The notes beneath the pieces are model-generated. The model ran no database searches and had not been told where the DNA came from. It worked only from the letters and a program-made list of their open reading frames with translations. The translations under genes were made by a program, and so were the position numbers. DNA of 64,000 nt from Arachis hypogaea (Eukaryota; Streptophyta; Magnoliopsida; Fabales; Fabaceae): the NCBI RefSeq assembly GCF_003086295.3, contig NC_092048.1, positions 113,290,276 to 113,354,275 on the forward strand. The letters are read 5' to 3'. Positions 9,891 to 21,133 of the stretch are shown one piece after another (positions within the stretch are counted from its first letter, which is position 1; the number at the start of each line of letters is the position of its first letter).

Positions 9891-10122
9891 CCTCTACAAC
9901 TCGAGGCTTAGATTCATGCCTGGCAAGCTCCGTTCTAGATGGGAAGGACCCTTCAAGGTGAAAGAGATAAAGCCCTATGGAGTAGTGGAATTGTTTGATC
10001 CTAAAAGTGAAGCAACTTTCAAGGTGAATGGACATAGAGTGAAGAAGTACCACGGCTACAAACTCCCAAAGGAGCTAGAGGAGTTCCTACTAATGGATGC
10101 ACCTAGAGGAGGAGAAGCTTAA
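9886..10122 (+). pseudogene. Element A integrase C-terminal tail
   Basis: After solo LTR H the integrase resumes ([18 protein letters not shown]) and runs to TAA at 10120-10122. The tail has the GPF-type module and the VNGHRVKKY end shared with elements C and D. No chromodomain follows, which argues for an Athila/Tat-type rather than a chromovirus element. It belongs to the same broken gene as 4755-5838 and 7281-8137. The second copy is 29343-29577. Confidence 0.85.
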
Positions 10123-10129
10123 GTGACTG

Positions 10130-10180
10130 AACGTCCAACTTAAGGACGTTAAAGAAAAGTGCTTGGTGGGAGGCACCCCA
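10130..10180 (+). other. Post-pol double hairpin, element A
   Basis: Seven nt after the stop, hairpin 1 is AACGTCC with GGACGTT (10130-10150, 7-nt loop). Hairpin 2 is TGGG-AGGCAC-CCCA (10167-10180). Compared with element C, the fifth stem pair of hairpin 1 has changed from A-T to C-G on both sides, so pairing is kept. The second copy is at 29585-29635. Confidence 0.75.
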
Positions 10181-10484
10181 TTGTGGTAAGATCTTCCTTG
10201 TGTATACCGTTTTATTTTTAGCTTTAGATTCTTGTGAATTTTTTAACTTCTTGATGTTGTTGATTGCTTAGGAATGTTAGTTTTATTGTTCTTGTAGGAT
10301 AGATTTCATCATTTTGGTATGGATGAATTGTTGAAGTAGAGAGAATGCTATGTTTTGAATAGTGCATGAATTTGTGAAGTGTTCTCTTGACTACTAGCTC
10401 AAACACCTGCCAAGAATTTGTTAGAATAGCCCTCTTTATGTTGTAAAAAAAAAAAAGCGAAAAAGCAAGGAAAAAGGGCATCCG

Positions 10485-10990
10485 TGCTCGCGCGCGCCGG
10501 TGGTGCGATTCTTACTCCTGGGCCAAAAACCCGAGTGTCATGCTTACCTTGTGCCCACTTCATGCCAGGCACCCATGCGCCAGGGTGCATACCGCCTGTG
10601 CGCCCCTTGCAACTTGGCCATCGACGCACAAGCGCACGGTGCGCGTGCGCGCCGATGGTGCAATATAAACTCCTTGATACAAAAACCAGAGAGTTGTGCC
10701 ATACTACCTAGTCTGTGCCTGAACTGACGCGTCCACGTACTGCGCGCGTCCGCGTTGGTATCCAATTCGATCAGGCACGCGTCCGCGCACTGTGCGCGTC
10801 CGCGCGCCTGTGCTGCATGCCAACTCTGGTACAAGGAGACCGAGAGTTGGGCCTACTTTGTGCCAACTCTATGCCAAGAGCCCAACTGTATTTTTGTGTA
10901 CGCGCCAATGACGCGTACGCGTCCCTCGCTCCACCTTCATCGACGCGCTAGCGCACCGTGCGCGCGCGCTGGTCGCGCGAACCAGTTTTA
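10485..10990 (+). repeat. CG-rich palindrome array inside element A
   Basis: This is dense ACGCGT, GCGCGC and GTGCGC words with partial dyad symmetry, interrupted by near-repeated phrases such as 'GAGAGTTG(T/G)G' and 'GTGCCA'. It is an internal counterpart of the LTR arrays. The second copy is at about 29940-30443. Confidence 0.6.
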
Positions 10991-11865
10991 AAGCTGGGGC
11001 GCCCTGTTCTATCCCTCTCCCCCTCTTTCTTATTTCTTTATTCTTCTTTCTCCATCACCTTTCTTTTCTTCTTCTTCCACAATCCACGACCACCGTCTCC
11101 GGCTACTTACCGGCGACCACCACCACTTCCGGTGGCCCTACACCTCCCCTATCTCTTTCTCATTTTCACAACAAGAAAATTATACCTTGATTCTTTTACA
11201 CTTCTCAAGGTTCTACTTCTTCTACATCACTTCTTTTACTCTCTTTGCATAATCTCTTCTTTTACTTAGATGTTTCTTGTTAATTCTCGTATTTTCTTTT
11301 TTAGTTGCATGTTTATACTACTTGCTCTTTGCTTGTTTACTTTTTACTTCTTCTTGCTTTTCCACGGATGTTGAACTTGAATTTTAATTTGCTTTGATGG
11401 TTCTTCTTGTTGTTTTTCATTATCCTTGTCGGTAGACGATGTTGTGTGATGATTGATATTTCATTTTGAGCTTCTAATTGGTTGAGTATCTCATAATTGC
11501 ACATTTCTTGTTAACTACACGCCAAGTGTTCGAGGAAATGCACATATGCCATTTTGGTTTATTCTAGTCATACATCTTCAATTTGGTGCTTCCTCCTCAT
11601 TCACTTGCTCTGTTCTAAGTGCATTGAACCCACTTTGCTTATCACTTGCTAATTAAATACTCATTGAACATGACTTGCTCTTTGTTATGGATGCTTGAGA
11701 TTATTCTTCTCATGCCATTTTGCATGCTTCACTCCCTCTTGCATCCCATGTCAAGTGTTGTGACCCTATCTCTATGATTCCTGTGTTGCAATATTTCTTT
11801 TGGGCACTATCTCTCACTTGCATGTTTTTGTTGAGATGATTCTTTGGGTTTAATGTTTTCCTTTT

Positions 11866-11882
11866 TCTCTTCCTTTTTCAGG
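11866..11882 (+). promoter_or_regulatory. Predicted 3' splice acceptor before env-like ORF
   Basis: A long T/C tract ends TTTTTCAG followed two bases later by the ATG at 11883. Pyrimidine content and the CAG end match a plant acceptor. Use of the site is inference. Confidence 0.5.
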
Positions 11883-13133
11883 ATGGCCACCAAGAAAAGC
11901 AAGGAGAAAGGTTCAAGGAAACCGGCCGCAAAGAGGGCACCCGAAAGGTCAAACTCTAAGGCACACTCTTCATTAGGAGCCAAACCCCTATCTAAGATGG
12001 TGAAGGCACCCTCTCCTATTGATGAGAACGAGAAGAGAAAATTGGCAAAGGATTCTTCAAGGTTCCCCAACCGCTTTTGTGAACTTGTGTTCCCCGCCAT
12101 GGTTGAGAGGAACTATCATGTTGAGCATCTACTCGCTCCGCCGGACAAGGTTGCTCCTTGTATTCTACCCTGCATTGAACGGCGAGGATGGAAGTTTCTT
12201 CTGAGAAAACCACAAGAGGTCAACCTCTCGTGGGTGGTAGAGTTCTACAATAACTACCATCTTCCCTCTCTTCAATCGGTATACGTGCACCGGAAGCAAG
12301 TCTCAGTTTCAGAAGAGGCTATTCAGCATGTGCTTAATGTCTTACCAGTACCACGTAACATGGATGGCTACCAAGAGGTTCTACATCAGTGAGAAAAGTT
12401 TGGGTTTGATTGGGACTTGATCCTCCGTGTCATTGCTGAACCAGAGGCATTTTGGATCCATGGTCGACTCAGGATGAGGCCCAAGTGCATTGACGCACGT
12501 TTCCTCACTGTAGAAGCTAGAGCTTGGGCCAAGATCCTATCCCACTATGTGCTACCTAGCACCCATAAGTCATCCTTCACGGCGGATCTCGCTTTACTTG
12601 TTTGGTGTGTTCTCACGGAAAGACCGGTGAACATTCTGCCTCTTGTCAAGTAAGCGATGGGTCAAGTCCACGCCCGTGGTAATTTGCCATTTCCAGCATT
12701 GGTATCTGATTTAGTTGCTGCTGCGGGTGTTCCTTGGGAAGACATGGACACGAATGCTATCATTCTAGCTAAGGGCGATGTGGTCCCAAGTGGAAAATAC
12801 TTACATCTTTCCATGAACAACCCAAGCCTTGACATAGCCCTTCCATCTACTGTTCCTTCCACCTCATTGTCACCACCACCGCAAAGATCCACCCATCAAA
12901 GGATAGAAGATCTACACCGGAAGATTGATAGATATGAGCGGCGTAACCAACGCTGATACACTTACATCAATAAGCTTCTGCGTTGTGTTACCCCTAGCAT
13001 GGAGGAATCCGAAATATTCACATCCACCTCAAACCCAAGTGATGGGAGCTCTGATGAAGGGGATAGTGAAAGTTCCGGTCCTGACGGTCCCTTGCGCATT
13101 GTTGGTGGCACGGAGGACCGTGCTAGATTCTAA
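11883..13133 (+). pseudogene. Env-like 3' ORF (putative plant transposon protein domain), element A, three nonsense codons
   Basis: One frame of 416 codons runs from ATG 11883 to TAA 13131-13133. It is interrupted by TGA at 12390-12392, TAA at 12654-12656 and TGA at 12954-12956. Each is one C-to-T step from a sense codon (CGA, CAA, CGA). The N-terminus is rich in Lys, Ser and Ala. The central part (MVERNYHVEHLL ... VEFYNNY ... VHRKQVSVS) matches the domain annotated in plant Athila-like elements as 'putative plant transposon protein', which occupies the position of a retroviral env gene. I see no signal peptide or membrane segment. The C-terminus is Ser/Asp/Glu-rich. Its role in the element is not known. 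The second copy is 31336-32584, with two further base losses. Confidence 0.75.
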
Positions 13134-13584
13134 GTGTGGGGAGGTCGTTCGACCGATCTCCATGGGTAACAATCTCTTCCTTTCAGCACCCATGGATTTA
13201 TCTTTTTCTTAGTAGTTAGTACATTGCATGTGTAGTTAATCTTTCTTGTAAATACTCCTTGCATGATAGTTAGTTCCTATAGAGTTACTTGGTCAAAATA
13301 ATGACTTCTTCCCCAAGAAACTGTGACTTCGGGGTAGCCTACCAATTTTGAAATTTTTTTTTTTGCGTCAAACTTGCTTCAAGAATGTATTCTGGAACAT
13401 AGTAATTGAGCTAAGAACACAAGCATGCAAGTTTTGAGCCTATTGTGTGGTTATATCTTCTAACCACTATTCCTCATTCTTGTCTGCATTATTCTCTCTC
13501 TATGACTGTAATCCTTGCTTTGTCTGATTCTATATGTCCATTACCTAGTGTATGAATACATTTACATGATTGAGACCATCATTT
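13134..13584 (+). other. Element A 3' region up to the C insertion
   Basis: Non-coding. It opens with TAAGTGTGGGGA, a match to the PPT-like tract before the LTR at 46054, then a short dyad GGTCG-TT-CGACC. It also contains AGAGTTACTTGGTCA (13281-13295), which reappears at the rearranged junction near 63932. The last five bases, CATTT (13580-13584), are the target duplication of element C. Confidence 0.6.
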
Positions 13585-15902
13585 TGATGCCAAGGCATCT
13601 TAGGCTAGTTTCACTAGCATTTTTCTGTTAGTTTTAGTTGTTTTATGCATTTTCTTGAGCTTAAAGTAACCAAGAATGGCTAAATGAATAACAAAGCAAT
13701 GAACCATCCAAACAGTATGATTTTGATGCAAATTCCATGAGTTTTAGTTATATTACTTGAATGCTATGAATGGAAGAATTCTCATGAAATTTTGCAAGAC
13801 TTTGATGAAATTGTTTGGATGATTTCAGGAAAGAAGAGGCTAGGCAAGGAAGCAACAAAATCAATAAAGGAAGCTTGAATATCACATGTGGAGTTTAAGT
13901 TCCAGTTTAAGCTTAAACTGGAACTTAAACTACCAAGCCATATAATGCTGGAAATGGCGTTTAAGTTCCAGTTTAAGCCTAAACTGGAGCTTAAACGCCA
14001 GAATCATGAAGGTTAAGAAATGCTGAAACTGAAGTTTAACCTCCAGTTTAACCTTAAACTGGAGGTTAAACGCCAGAATGAGAATTCCACTCAGGAAGCA
14101 TTTCCACGTTTAACCTCCAGTTTAACCTTAAACTGGAGGTTAAACGCCAGAAATGGGAAATGCACCAGGGAGCCATTCCCACGTTTAAGCTCCAGTTTAA
14201 CCTTAAACTGGAGCTTAAACGTGTTCGACCAAGTTTTCTCCTCCAGGGTTGCTTTCTCCATTTCCACGTTTAAGCTCCAGTTTAACCTTAAACTGGAGCT
14301 TAAACGTGTTCGACACCTCCAGGGCTACCTTTCTCAGCTTCCACGTTTAAGCTCCAGTTTAACCTTAAACTGGAGCTTAAACGTGTTCGACCTCCAGGGC
14401 TGCCTTTCCTATCTCCACGTTTAAGCTTCAGTTTAACCTTAAACTGAAGCTTAAACGTGTTCGACTACGTTACCCTCCAGGGCTGCCTTCTTCCATTTCC
14501 ACGTTTAAGCTTCAGTTTAGCTTTAAACTGAAGCTTAAACGTGCTTCCACAAAAGGCATCACTGGAAGTGTCTGGCGTTTAAGCTGCAGTTTAAGCTTAA
14601 ACTGCAACTTAAATGCCACTCTTGGAAAAGGTTTCTGGGCCAAAAATATTGCAGTTTAAGTTAGTATTTGAGCACAAACATTAACTTAAACTTACTCTAG
14701 TATGAAACCCAATTGAATATCATGGTTTATGGGATTGGGCCTGAAGGATTGATGAGTCTGAAATTTCAATTTGATGAGTCATGTGTCATTATTTGATTAT
14801 CACTAAGTTGGCTCAATGAATGTTACAGAATTTGGAACAGCAGCCTCATCAAGATTATGGATCATAAACCCAAGGCAAAAGGAAAGCAGAGAGAGGCCTC
14901 AAAGCCCAAGAAACACAACAGAAGCTCAATATAGAAAGTGTATAAATAGGATAGAATTTAAGTTAGGAAGAACTTTTACCTTTTCATTTTGGCTAGTTTT
15001 CATATCTTTGTAATTGAATTCAGAGTTATGACTCACTAAACCCCCTTTCATTGGGTTAGGGAGCTCTATTGTAATTCAATGAATCAATAATAGTTTATCT
15101 TCTTCTTCAATCTTTTCTCTTGAATTTTGTTAGAAAGCTTCTCGATCTAATTCCATTGGGTAGTTGTCTTGGGAAAGAAACTACCCATAATTGGAATCCT
15201 TCGGAACCTTGGGAAAGGAATGGAGGATTCATGCTAGAGAAGCTTTCTCACAGTGAATTGGATTGGGGTTTGGATGGATATTGTGACATGTAATCCTACC
15301 AAATTGTGGTTCATGAAACTGTGTGGTAAAATCAGTGATCGAGCATCATCTCTTCTTATGAACATTTAAACCAAGGGATTGGGAATTTGTTTGTTTTTAG
15401 AGAGAATTGGTGAGCCAAGGGATTGGGATCCAATCATATAAGATTGCCAAGCAAAATTCAATGAACGCATTGGTTGAGGAAGAGATAAACATGTTTTGAT
15501 TCGGAGATCTCAATATCTCCTATAACCCAATGAATTCCCCATTTCTGATTTCCACTTTCTCTTTACATTCTGCAACTTAATTCATGCAATCACCCCCATT
15601 CCCTTTTAATTTCAGCAATTTAGCTTCTGCTCTTTAATTCATGCAATTTAAGATTCCGCCATTTAAATTTCTTGTCATTTACGTTTCCCGCCAATTTTAC
15701 ATTCCGCAATTCTCATCTAAATCTTGATTCCGCTCAACTAGAACACACTTTTAATCCGAATTGCTCACTCAACCAATCCTTGTGGGATTCGACCTCACTC
15801 TATTGTGAGTTTTTACTTGACGATAACCGGTGCACTTGCCGGAAGGAATTTTGCCGATCGTGCAATTTCCTAAATCGTAGCATAACAAGTTTATGCGCAT
15901 CA
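13585..15902 (+). repeat. 5' LTR of element C, left assembly copy
   Basis: The LTR is 2318 bp, TGATGCC to GCATCA, and matches 33036-35353 with no net indel. The hairpin array is at 13893-14617, the TATA box at 14941-14948, and the U5 hairpin at 15827-15842. It is probably the same DNA as the right copy and not a second insertion. Confidence 0.85.
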
Positions 15903-15908
15903 AGTTTA

Positions 15909-15926
15909 TGGCGCCGTTGCCGGGGA
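15909..15926 (+). promoter_or_regulatory. Primer binding site (tRNA-Asp), element C left copy
   Basis: TGGCGCCGTTGCCGGGGA starts 6 nt after the LTR end. It is complementary to the 3' end of plant cytosolic tRNA-Asp(GUC) as I know it. Confidence 0.8.
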
Positions 15927-16184
15927 TTGGTTTTCGATTGACAATTCTCAAATTGGAAGTTAACTAGATTGAGTATTTTTTTTGTTTTGATTAATTCAGT
16001 ACAAGTTACTTGTTGAATTTTAATTTCTGCACTCTGTTACATGCTTTATTCTTTATGCCTTTAAATTCAAGAAACTAACTCACTGACTCACTAACTGTTT
16101 GAATTAATTCCTCAACTGCTCTAACCATACTCTTCCATTAACCGAGAGTATTTCACTTGTTTGTTGCCTGTGCTGTGTTCTTGT

Positions 16185-19100
16185 ATGACAGGTAGGAGAG
16201 GAGAGACATCAACTCCTCCATATACCGAACCAGAGAGGACCCTTCATAGACTTAGAAGGGAAGCAAGAGGGAAGAGAATACTGGGAGAAGAAGAATCTGA
16301 AGGAGAATCTGAGGACAATTTTGAGGAAGCTTTAGATCTCAACATGGATAGAGAATTCACAACCATGAGAGAGCTGATGGAAACAATGCCATTCCTGAGA
16401 GGAGGGTTCTTAGTTCATACATAAACCCAACCTCTGGGAATTGTGGTAGCAGCATCCAGAAACCACCCATTCAGGCCAACAATTTTGAGCTCAAACCACA
16501 GCTAATATCACTTGTGGAGAATCATTGTTCATTTGGTGGGAGTGCTAATGAAGATCCAAACCAACATCTCACAAAATTCCTGAGAATTTGCGACACTGTG
16601 AAGTCCAATGGAGTCCAGGAAGATGCCTATAAATTGCTTTTGTTCCCATTTTCACTTAGGGATAAGGCAGCGAAGTGGCTGGAATCATTCCCAAGGGGGA
16701 GCCTAACAACATGGGACGAGGTGGAAAGCAAGTTTCTGGCACGTTTCTACCCCCCACAAAAGGTCAATAGGCTTCGATCTGAGGTTCAGACTTTTAGACA
16801 ACAAGATGGTGAAACTCTCTACGAGGCATGGGAGAGATTCAAGGATTGACAAGGAAATGCCCACCAGACATGTTCCATGACTGGGTGCAATTGCATATTT
16901 TCTATGATGGACTGTCTTATGAATCAAGGAAGGCTGTAGACCATTCATCAGGAGGTTCATTGAACAGGAAAAAGACTGTGGAAGAAGCCATTGAAGTGAT
17001 TGAGACAGTGGCTGAGAATGAGTACTACTATGCATCAGAGAGACACAACACTAAGGGAGTCATGGAGCTGAACCATGTTGATACAATTCTAGCCCAAAAC
17101 AAGGTGTTTGCCAAGCAATTAGCAGAGCTCACCAGGAAATTAGAAACAAAACAAGTGGCTGCAATACACACACAAGATCAAGAGGAAGAAAGTACTGAAG
17201 GAGGTGATTGGGAAGAGGCCAATTATGTAGGAAATCAACAAAGGCAACCATATGATCCACATTCCAACACTTACAACCCAGGCTGGAAAAACCACCCAAA
17301 CTTTGGGTGGGGAAACCAGCAAAACCAACATAACAAGTCCACATACCAAAACTCCAACCAAAGATCATACCAAGCCACACAAACACTTACTCTCAACCAC
17401 CATATCATGGCCAAAATAATCAACCTACCCAACCTAACCCGAACCAACAATTTCAAGATCAATTAAACAGGATAGAAGGAATGCTTGCAACCATGAGTCA
17501 AGACATAACGAATTGAAAGCTTTTAAGGAAGAAGTAAATTCTAACCTGCAAAACCAAGGAGCTGCCATCCAGAAGCTAGAAAATCAAATTGTGTATTTGT
17601 CTAAGCAAACCCCTGGGACAAGCGTTTCTCATGCTGCCAAGGCTATTGCAAGGGAAGAATGTAAGGCCATAACCCTCAGAAGTGGGAAAAATCTAAAGGA
17701 GATCTCAAAGGAAACCACAGAGGATGAAGCAAAGGAAAATGTGAGAGATAAGGAACAAGGACAATCTTTTACATCGTCTGCAGCAAAAGAAAAAGAAAAA
17801 GAGGTCCTGAAGTCTTATACACCTAAAGCACCATATCCTCAACGTTTGATGAAAAGTGAAAAGGATGGCCAATTCTCCAGGTTCTTGGAGATTTTCAAGA
17901 AGCTTCAAATCAACATTCCGTTTGCTGAGGCAATAGAGCAAATGCCACTCTATGCAAAATTCTTAAAGGAATTAATGACCAAGAAAGAAGCTGGAGAAAC
18001 GAGGAAACTGTGTTGTTAACTGAAGAATGCAGTGCCATCATCCAGCACAAATTGCCTCAGAAATTGAAGGATCCAGGCAGTTTCCAAATCCCCTGCATCA
18101 TAGGAGAAGTCATGGTGGAGAAGGCTTTGTGTGACTTAGGGGCCAGTATCAATTTGATGTCTCTAACAATGATGAGAAGAATGAAGATTGAGGAAGCCAA
18201 ACCAACAAGAATGGCCCTCCAATTGGCAGATCGAACTTTTAAATTCCCTCATGGGATAGTTGAGGATTTGTTGGTGAAAGTGGAGATTTTATATTTCCTA
18301 CTGATTTTGTGGTGTTAGATATGGAGGAAGAAGCCAAAGCTTCAATAATTCTGGGAAGACCCTTCCTGGCTACTGCTGGAGCCATCATAGATGTACAAAA
18401 GGGTGAACTCACTCTTAGACTACATGATGAGAAATTGGTGTTTAACGTATTCAAGGCAATGAGCTATCCATCAGAATCACTAAGGGAATGCATGAGGGTG
18501 GATGTAGTGGACATTGCAGTACAAGAAACCTTTGAGGAAACAACAAAGGAAGTGGCAGAGGAGGAGTTCACCAAGGACATAGAAGTTAGTGACATCAAGG
18601 CTGCTGAAACAACCATGCAAGCATGCCAGAGATAGTGAAAGAAGAGAAGGAAGCACCAAAACCTGAGCTCAAAGCATTGCCCCCTAATCTCAAGTATGCA
18701 TACTTAGGTAGTGATGAGAGTCATCCTGTTATCATTAGCTCTGCCTGAGTCAAGAACAGGAAGAAGAATTGATCAAGGTGCTACAAACTCATCAAGATGC
18801 CATTGGATGGACCCTAGCTGATTTGAAGGGGATAAGTTCATCCATATGCATGCATAAAATCTTGTTAGAAGAGGATGCTAGACCCTCCATCCAATCTCAG
18901 AGAAGATTGAATCCCGTCATGAAAGAAGTGGTACAAAAGGAGTCATGAAGTTATGGCAGGCAGGGGTAATCTACCCCATTTCTGATAGCCCATGGGTTAG
19001 TCCCATCCATGTAGTTCCCAAGAAAGGTGGCATAACTGTGGTGCCAAATGAGAGGAACGAACTCATACCCACAAGAACTGTCACTGGGTGGAGGATGTGC

Positions 19101-19920
19101 ATAGACTACAGGAAGCTCAATGAAGCCACCAGAAAAGATCATTTCCCACTCCCATTCATGGATCAGATGCTTGAAAGGCTTGCAGGACATGCTTACTATT
19201 GCTTTTGGATGGATACTCGGCTAAATCAGATAGTAGTTGATCCTAGAGATCAAGAGAAAACATCATTTGTTTGTCCATATGGAGTTTTTGCTTATAGACG
19301 CATGCCCTTTGGATTGTGCAATGCACCTGCCACTTTCCAAAGATGCATGCTGTCCATCTTTTCGGACATGATTGAAAAATTTATTGAGGTCTTCATGGAT
19401 GATTTTTCTGTGTTTGGAGATTCTTTTCCTAGCTGCCTACACCACCTTGCCTTGGTGCTTAAGAGGTGCCAAGAGACTAACCTAGTATTAAACTGGGAAA
19501 AGTGTCATTTCATGGTCACAGAAGGAATAGTCCTTGGCCACAAAATCTCTAATAGAGGCATGAGGTGGACAGAGCTAAGGTGGAATCATTGAAAAACTAC
19601 CTCCACCAAGTAATGTCAAGGCAGTTAGGAGTTTTTGGGTCACGCTGGTTTTTACAGAAGGTTTATTAGAGACTTTTCTAAAATAGCCAAACCTTTGAGT
19701 AACTTGCTTGTCTCTGATACACCCTTTGTATTTGATAAAAATTGCATGCTAGCCTATGAACTTTTGAAGCAAAAACTTTCCTCTGCACCTATCATTGCCC
19801 CACCTGATTGGAACTTACCTTTTGAACTGATGTGTGATGCATCAGACCTTGCTATTGGGGCAGTGTTAGGACAAAGGAAAGACAATTTGGTACATGTGAT
19901 TTATTATGCCAGTAAAGTCT
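16185..19920 (+). pseudogene. Element C gag-pol, left assembly copy, frameshifted and cut at the gap
   Basis: This is the same gene as the intact ORF at 35637-41009, up to the RNase H start. Against that copy it shows at least a dozen single-base deletions, most in homopolymers (for example near 16350, 16848, 17385, 17509, 17990, 18283, 18746, 19207 and 19636), plus a few local scrambles. It then runs straight into N at 19921. All the defects are of one type and increase toward the gap. I therefore read them as sequencing errors at a contig end, not as gene decay. The start is taken at ATG 16185 (MTGRRGE), as in the intact copy. Confidence 0.8.
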
Positions 19921-20920
19921 NNNNNNNNNNNNNNNNNNNNNNNNNNNNNNNNNNNNNNNNNNNNNNNNNNNNNNNNNNNNNNNNNNNNNNNNNNNNNNNN
20001 NNNNNNNNNNNNNNNNNNNNNNNNNNNNNNNNNNNNNNNNNNNNNNNNNNNNNNNNNNNNNNNNNNNNNNNNNNNNNNNNNNNNNNNNNNNNNNNNNNNN
20101 NNNNNNNNNNNNNNNNNNNNNNNNNNNNNNNNNNNNNNNNNNNNNNNNNNNNNNNNNNNNNNNNNNNNNNNNNNNNNNNNNNNNNNNNNNNNNNNNNNNN
20201 NNNNNNNNNNNNNNNNNNNNNNNNNNNNNNNNNNNNNNNNNNNNNNNNNNNNNNNNNNNNNNNNNNNNNNNNNNNNNNNNNNNNNNNNNNNNNNNNNNNN
20301 NNNNNNNNNNNNNNNNNNNNNNNNNNNNNNNNNNNNNNNNNNNNNNNNNNNNNNNNNNNNNNNNNNNNNNNNNNNNNNNNNNNNNNNNNNNNNNNNNNNN
20401 NNNNNNNNNNNNNNNNNNNNNNNNNNNNNNNNNNNNNNNNNNNNNNNNNNNNNNNNNNNNNNNNNNNNNNNNNNNNNNNNNNNNNNNNNNNNNNNNNNNN
20501 NNNNNNNNNNNNNNNNNNNNNNNNNNNNNNNNNNNNNNNNNNNNNNNNNNNNNNNNNNNNNNNNNNNNNNNNNNNNNNNNNNNNNNNNNNNNNNNNNNNN
20601 NNNNNNNNNNNNNNNNNNNNNNNNNNNNNNNNNNNNNNNNNNNNNNNNNNNNNNNNNNNNNNNNNNNNNNNNNNNNNNNNNNNNNNNNNNNNNNNNNNNN
20701 NNNNNNNNNNNNNNNNNNNNNNNNNNNNNNNNNNNNNNNNNNNNNNNNNNNNNNNNNNNNNNNNNNNNNNNNNNNNNNNNNNNNNNNNNNNNNNNNNNNN
20801 NNNNNNNNNNNNNNNNNNNNNNNNNNNNNNNNNNNNNNNNNNNNNNNNNNNNNNNNNNNNNNNNNNNNNNNNNNNNNNNNNNNNNNNNNNNNNNNNNNNN
20901 NNNNNNNNNNNNNNNNNNNN
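19921..20920. other. Assembly gap, exactly 1000 N
   Basis: Round-number run of N. The sequence on its left matches 39387 and the sequence on its right matches 1360, so the flanks overlap by about 18.5 kb and the gap is not a real missing interval. Confidence 0.97.
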
Positions 20921-21076
20921 CCAGGAATGAAGGTGGTGTTGACCAGCAATCCAGCATGGGTTTATACAGTAATCAAAATCCTCTCTCTGGAGCATATTGA
21001 GCTACGTTATGGAGACACAGGAAAGAAGTTCAAAGTAAGGGGTGAAGAGCTGAGCCCCTATGATCCTCCTCCTTAG
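20921..21076 (+). pseudogene. Element F integrase tail, right assembly copy (starts at gap)
   Basis: This is the same tail as 1360-1515, identical in the part seen, ending in TAG 21074-21076. It is cut on the left by the gap and not by biology. Confidence 0.75.
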
Positions 21077-21086
21077 AGAAGCTGAC

Positions 21087-21133
21087 CGTCAAGCTAGTGA
21101 CGATAAAGAAGTGCTTGTCGGGAGGCAACCCGA
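21087..21133 (+). other. Post-pol double hairpin, element F right copy
   Basis: Hairpins at 21087-21102 and 21118-21133, the same as 1526-1572. Confidence 0.7.

Larger units (their letters stand above)
10181..11882 (+). other. Non-coding stretch of element A between pol and the env-like ORF
   Basis: No supported gene. It holds an A-rich run (about 10444-10480), a CG-rich array (10485-10990) with words such as GTGCGCGTGCGC and GACGCGTCCACG, a pyrimidine-rich stretch (11000-11250), and T-rich sequence ending in a good 3' splice site just before the ATG at 11883. In Athila-type elements the 3' ORF is thought to be expressed from a spliced RNA, so part of this stretch may be an intron. The overlapping short open frames in 10484-11269 are repeat artefacts. 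Confidence 0.6.

Noticed and set aside
10484..11269. Overlapping open frames on both strands in element A (copy at 29939-30722)
   Set aside because: Same cause: a CG-rich palindrome array followed by a pyrimidine tract. No domain, no coding bias.
14020..14424. Open frame of 134 codons rich in Leu, Asn, Lys and Phe (also at 33471-33875 and 43084-43488)
   Set aside because: It is the translation of the U3 hairpin array in the C LTR. The repetitive protein has no domain and the frame exists because the palindrome lacks stops.
16185..19920. A second, inactivated copy of element C beside an intact one
   Set aside because: The position in the host, the target site and the LTR are the same as in the right copy. 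Its frameshifts are homopolymer losses increasing toward the gap, so it is most likely the same element read with errors.
19635..21000. Long open frames spanning the N gap
   Set aside because: They consist of unknown residues from the N run.
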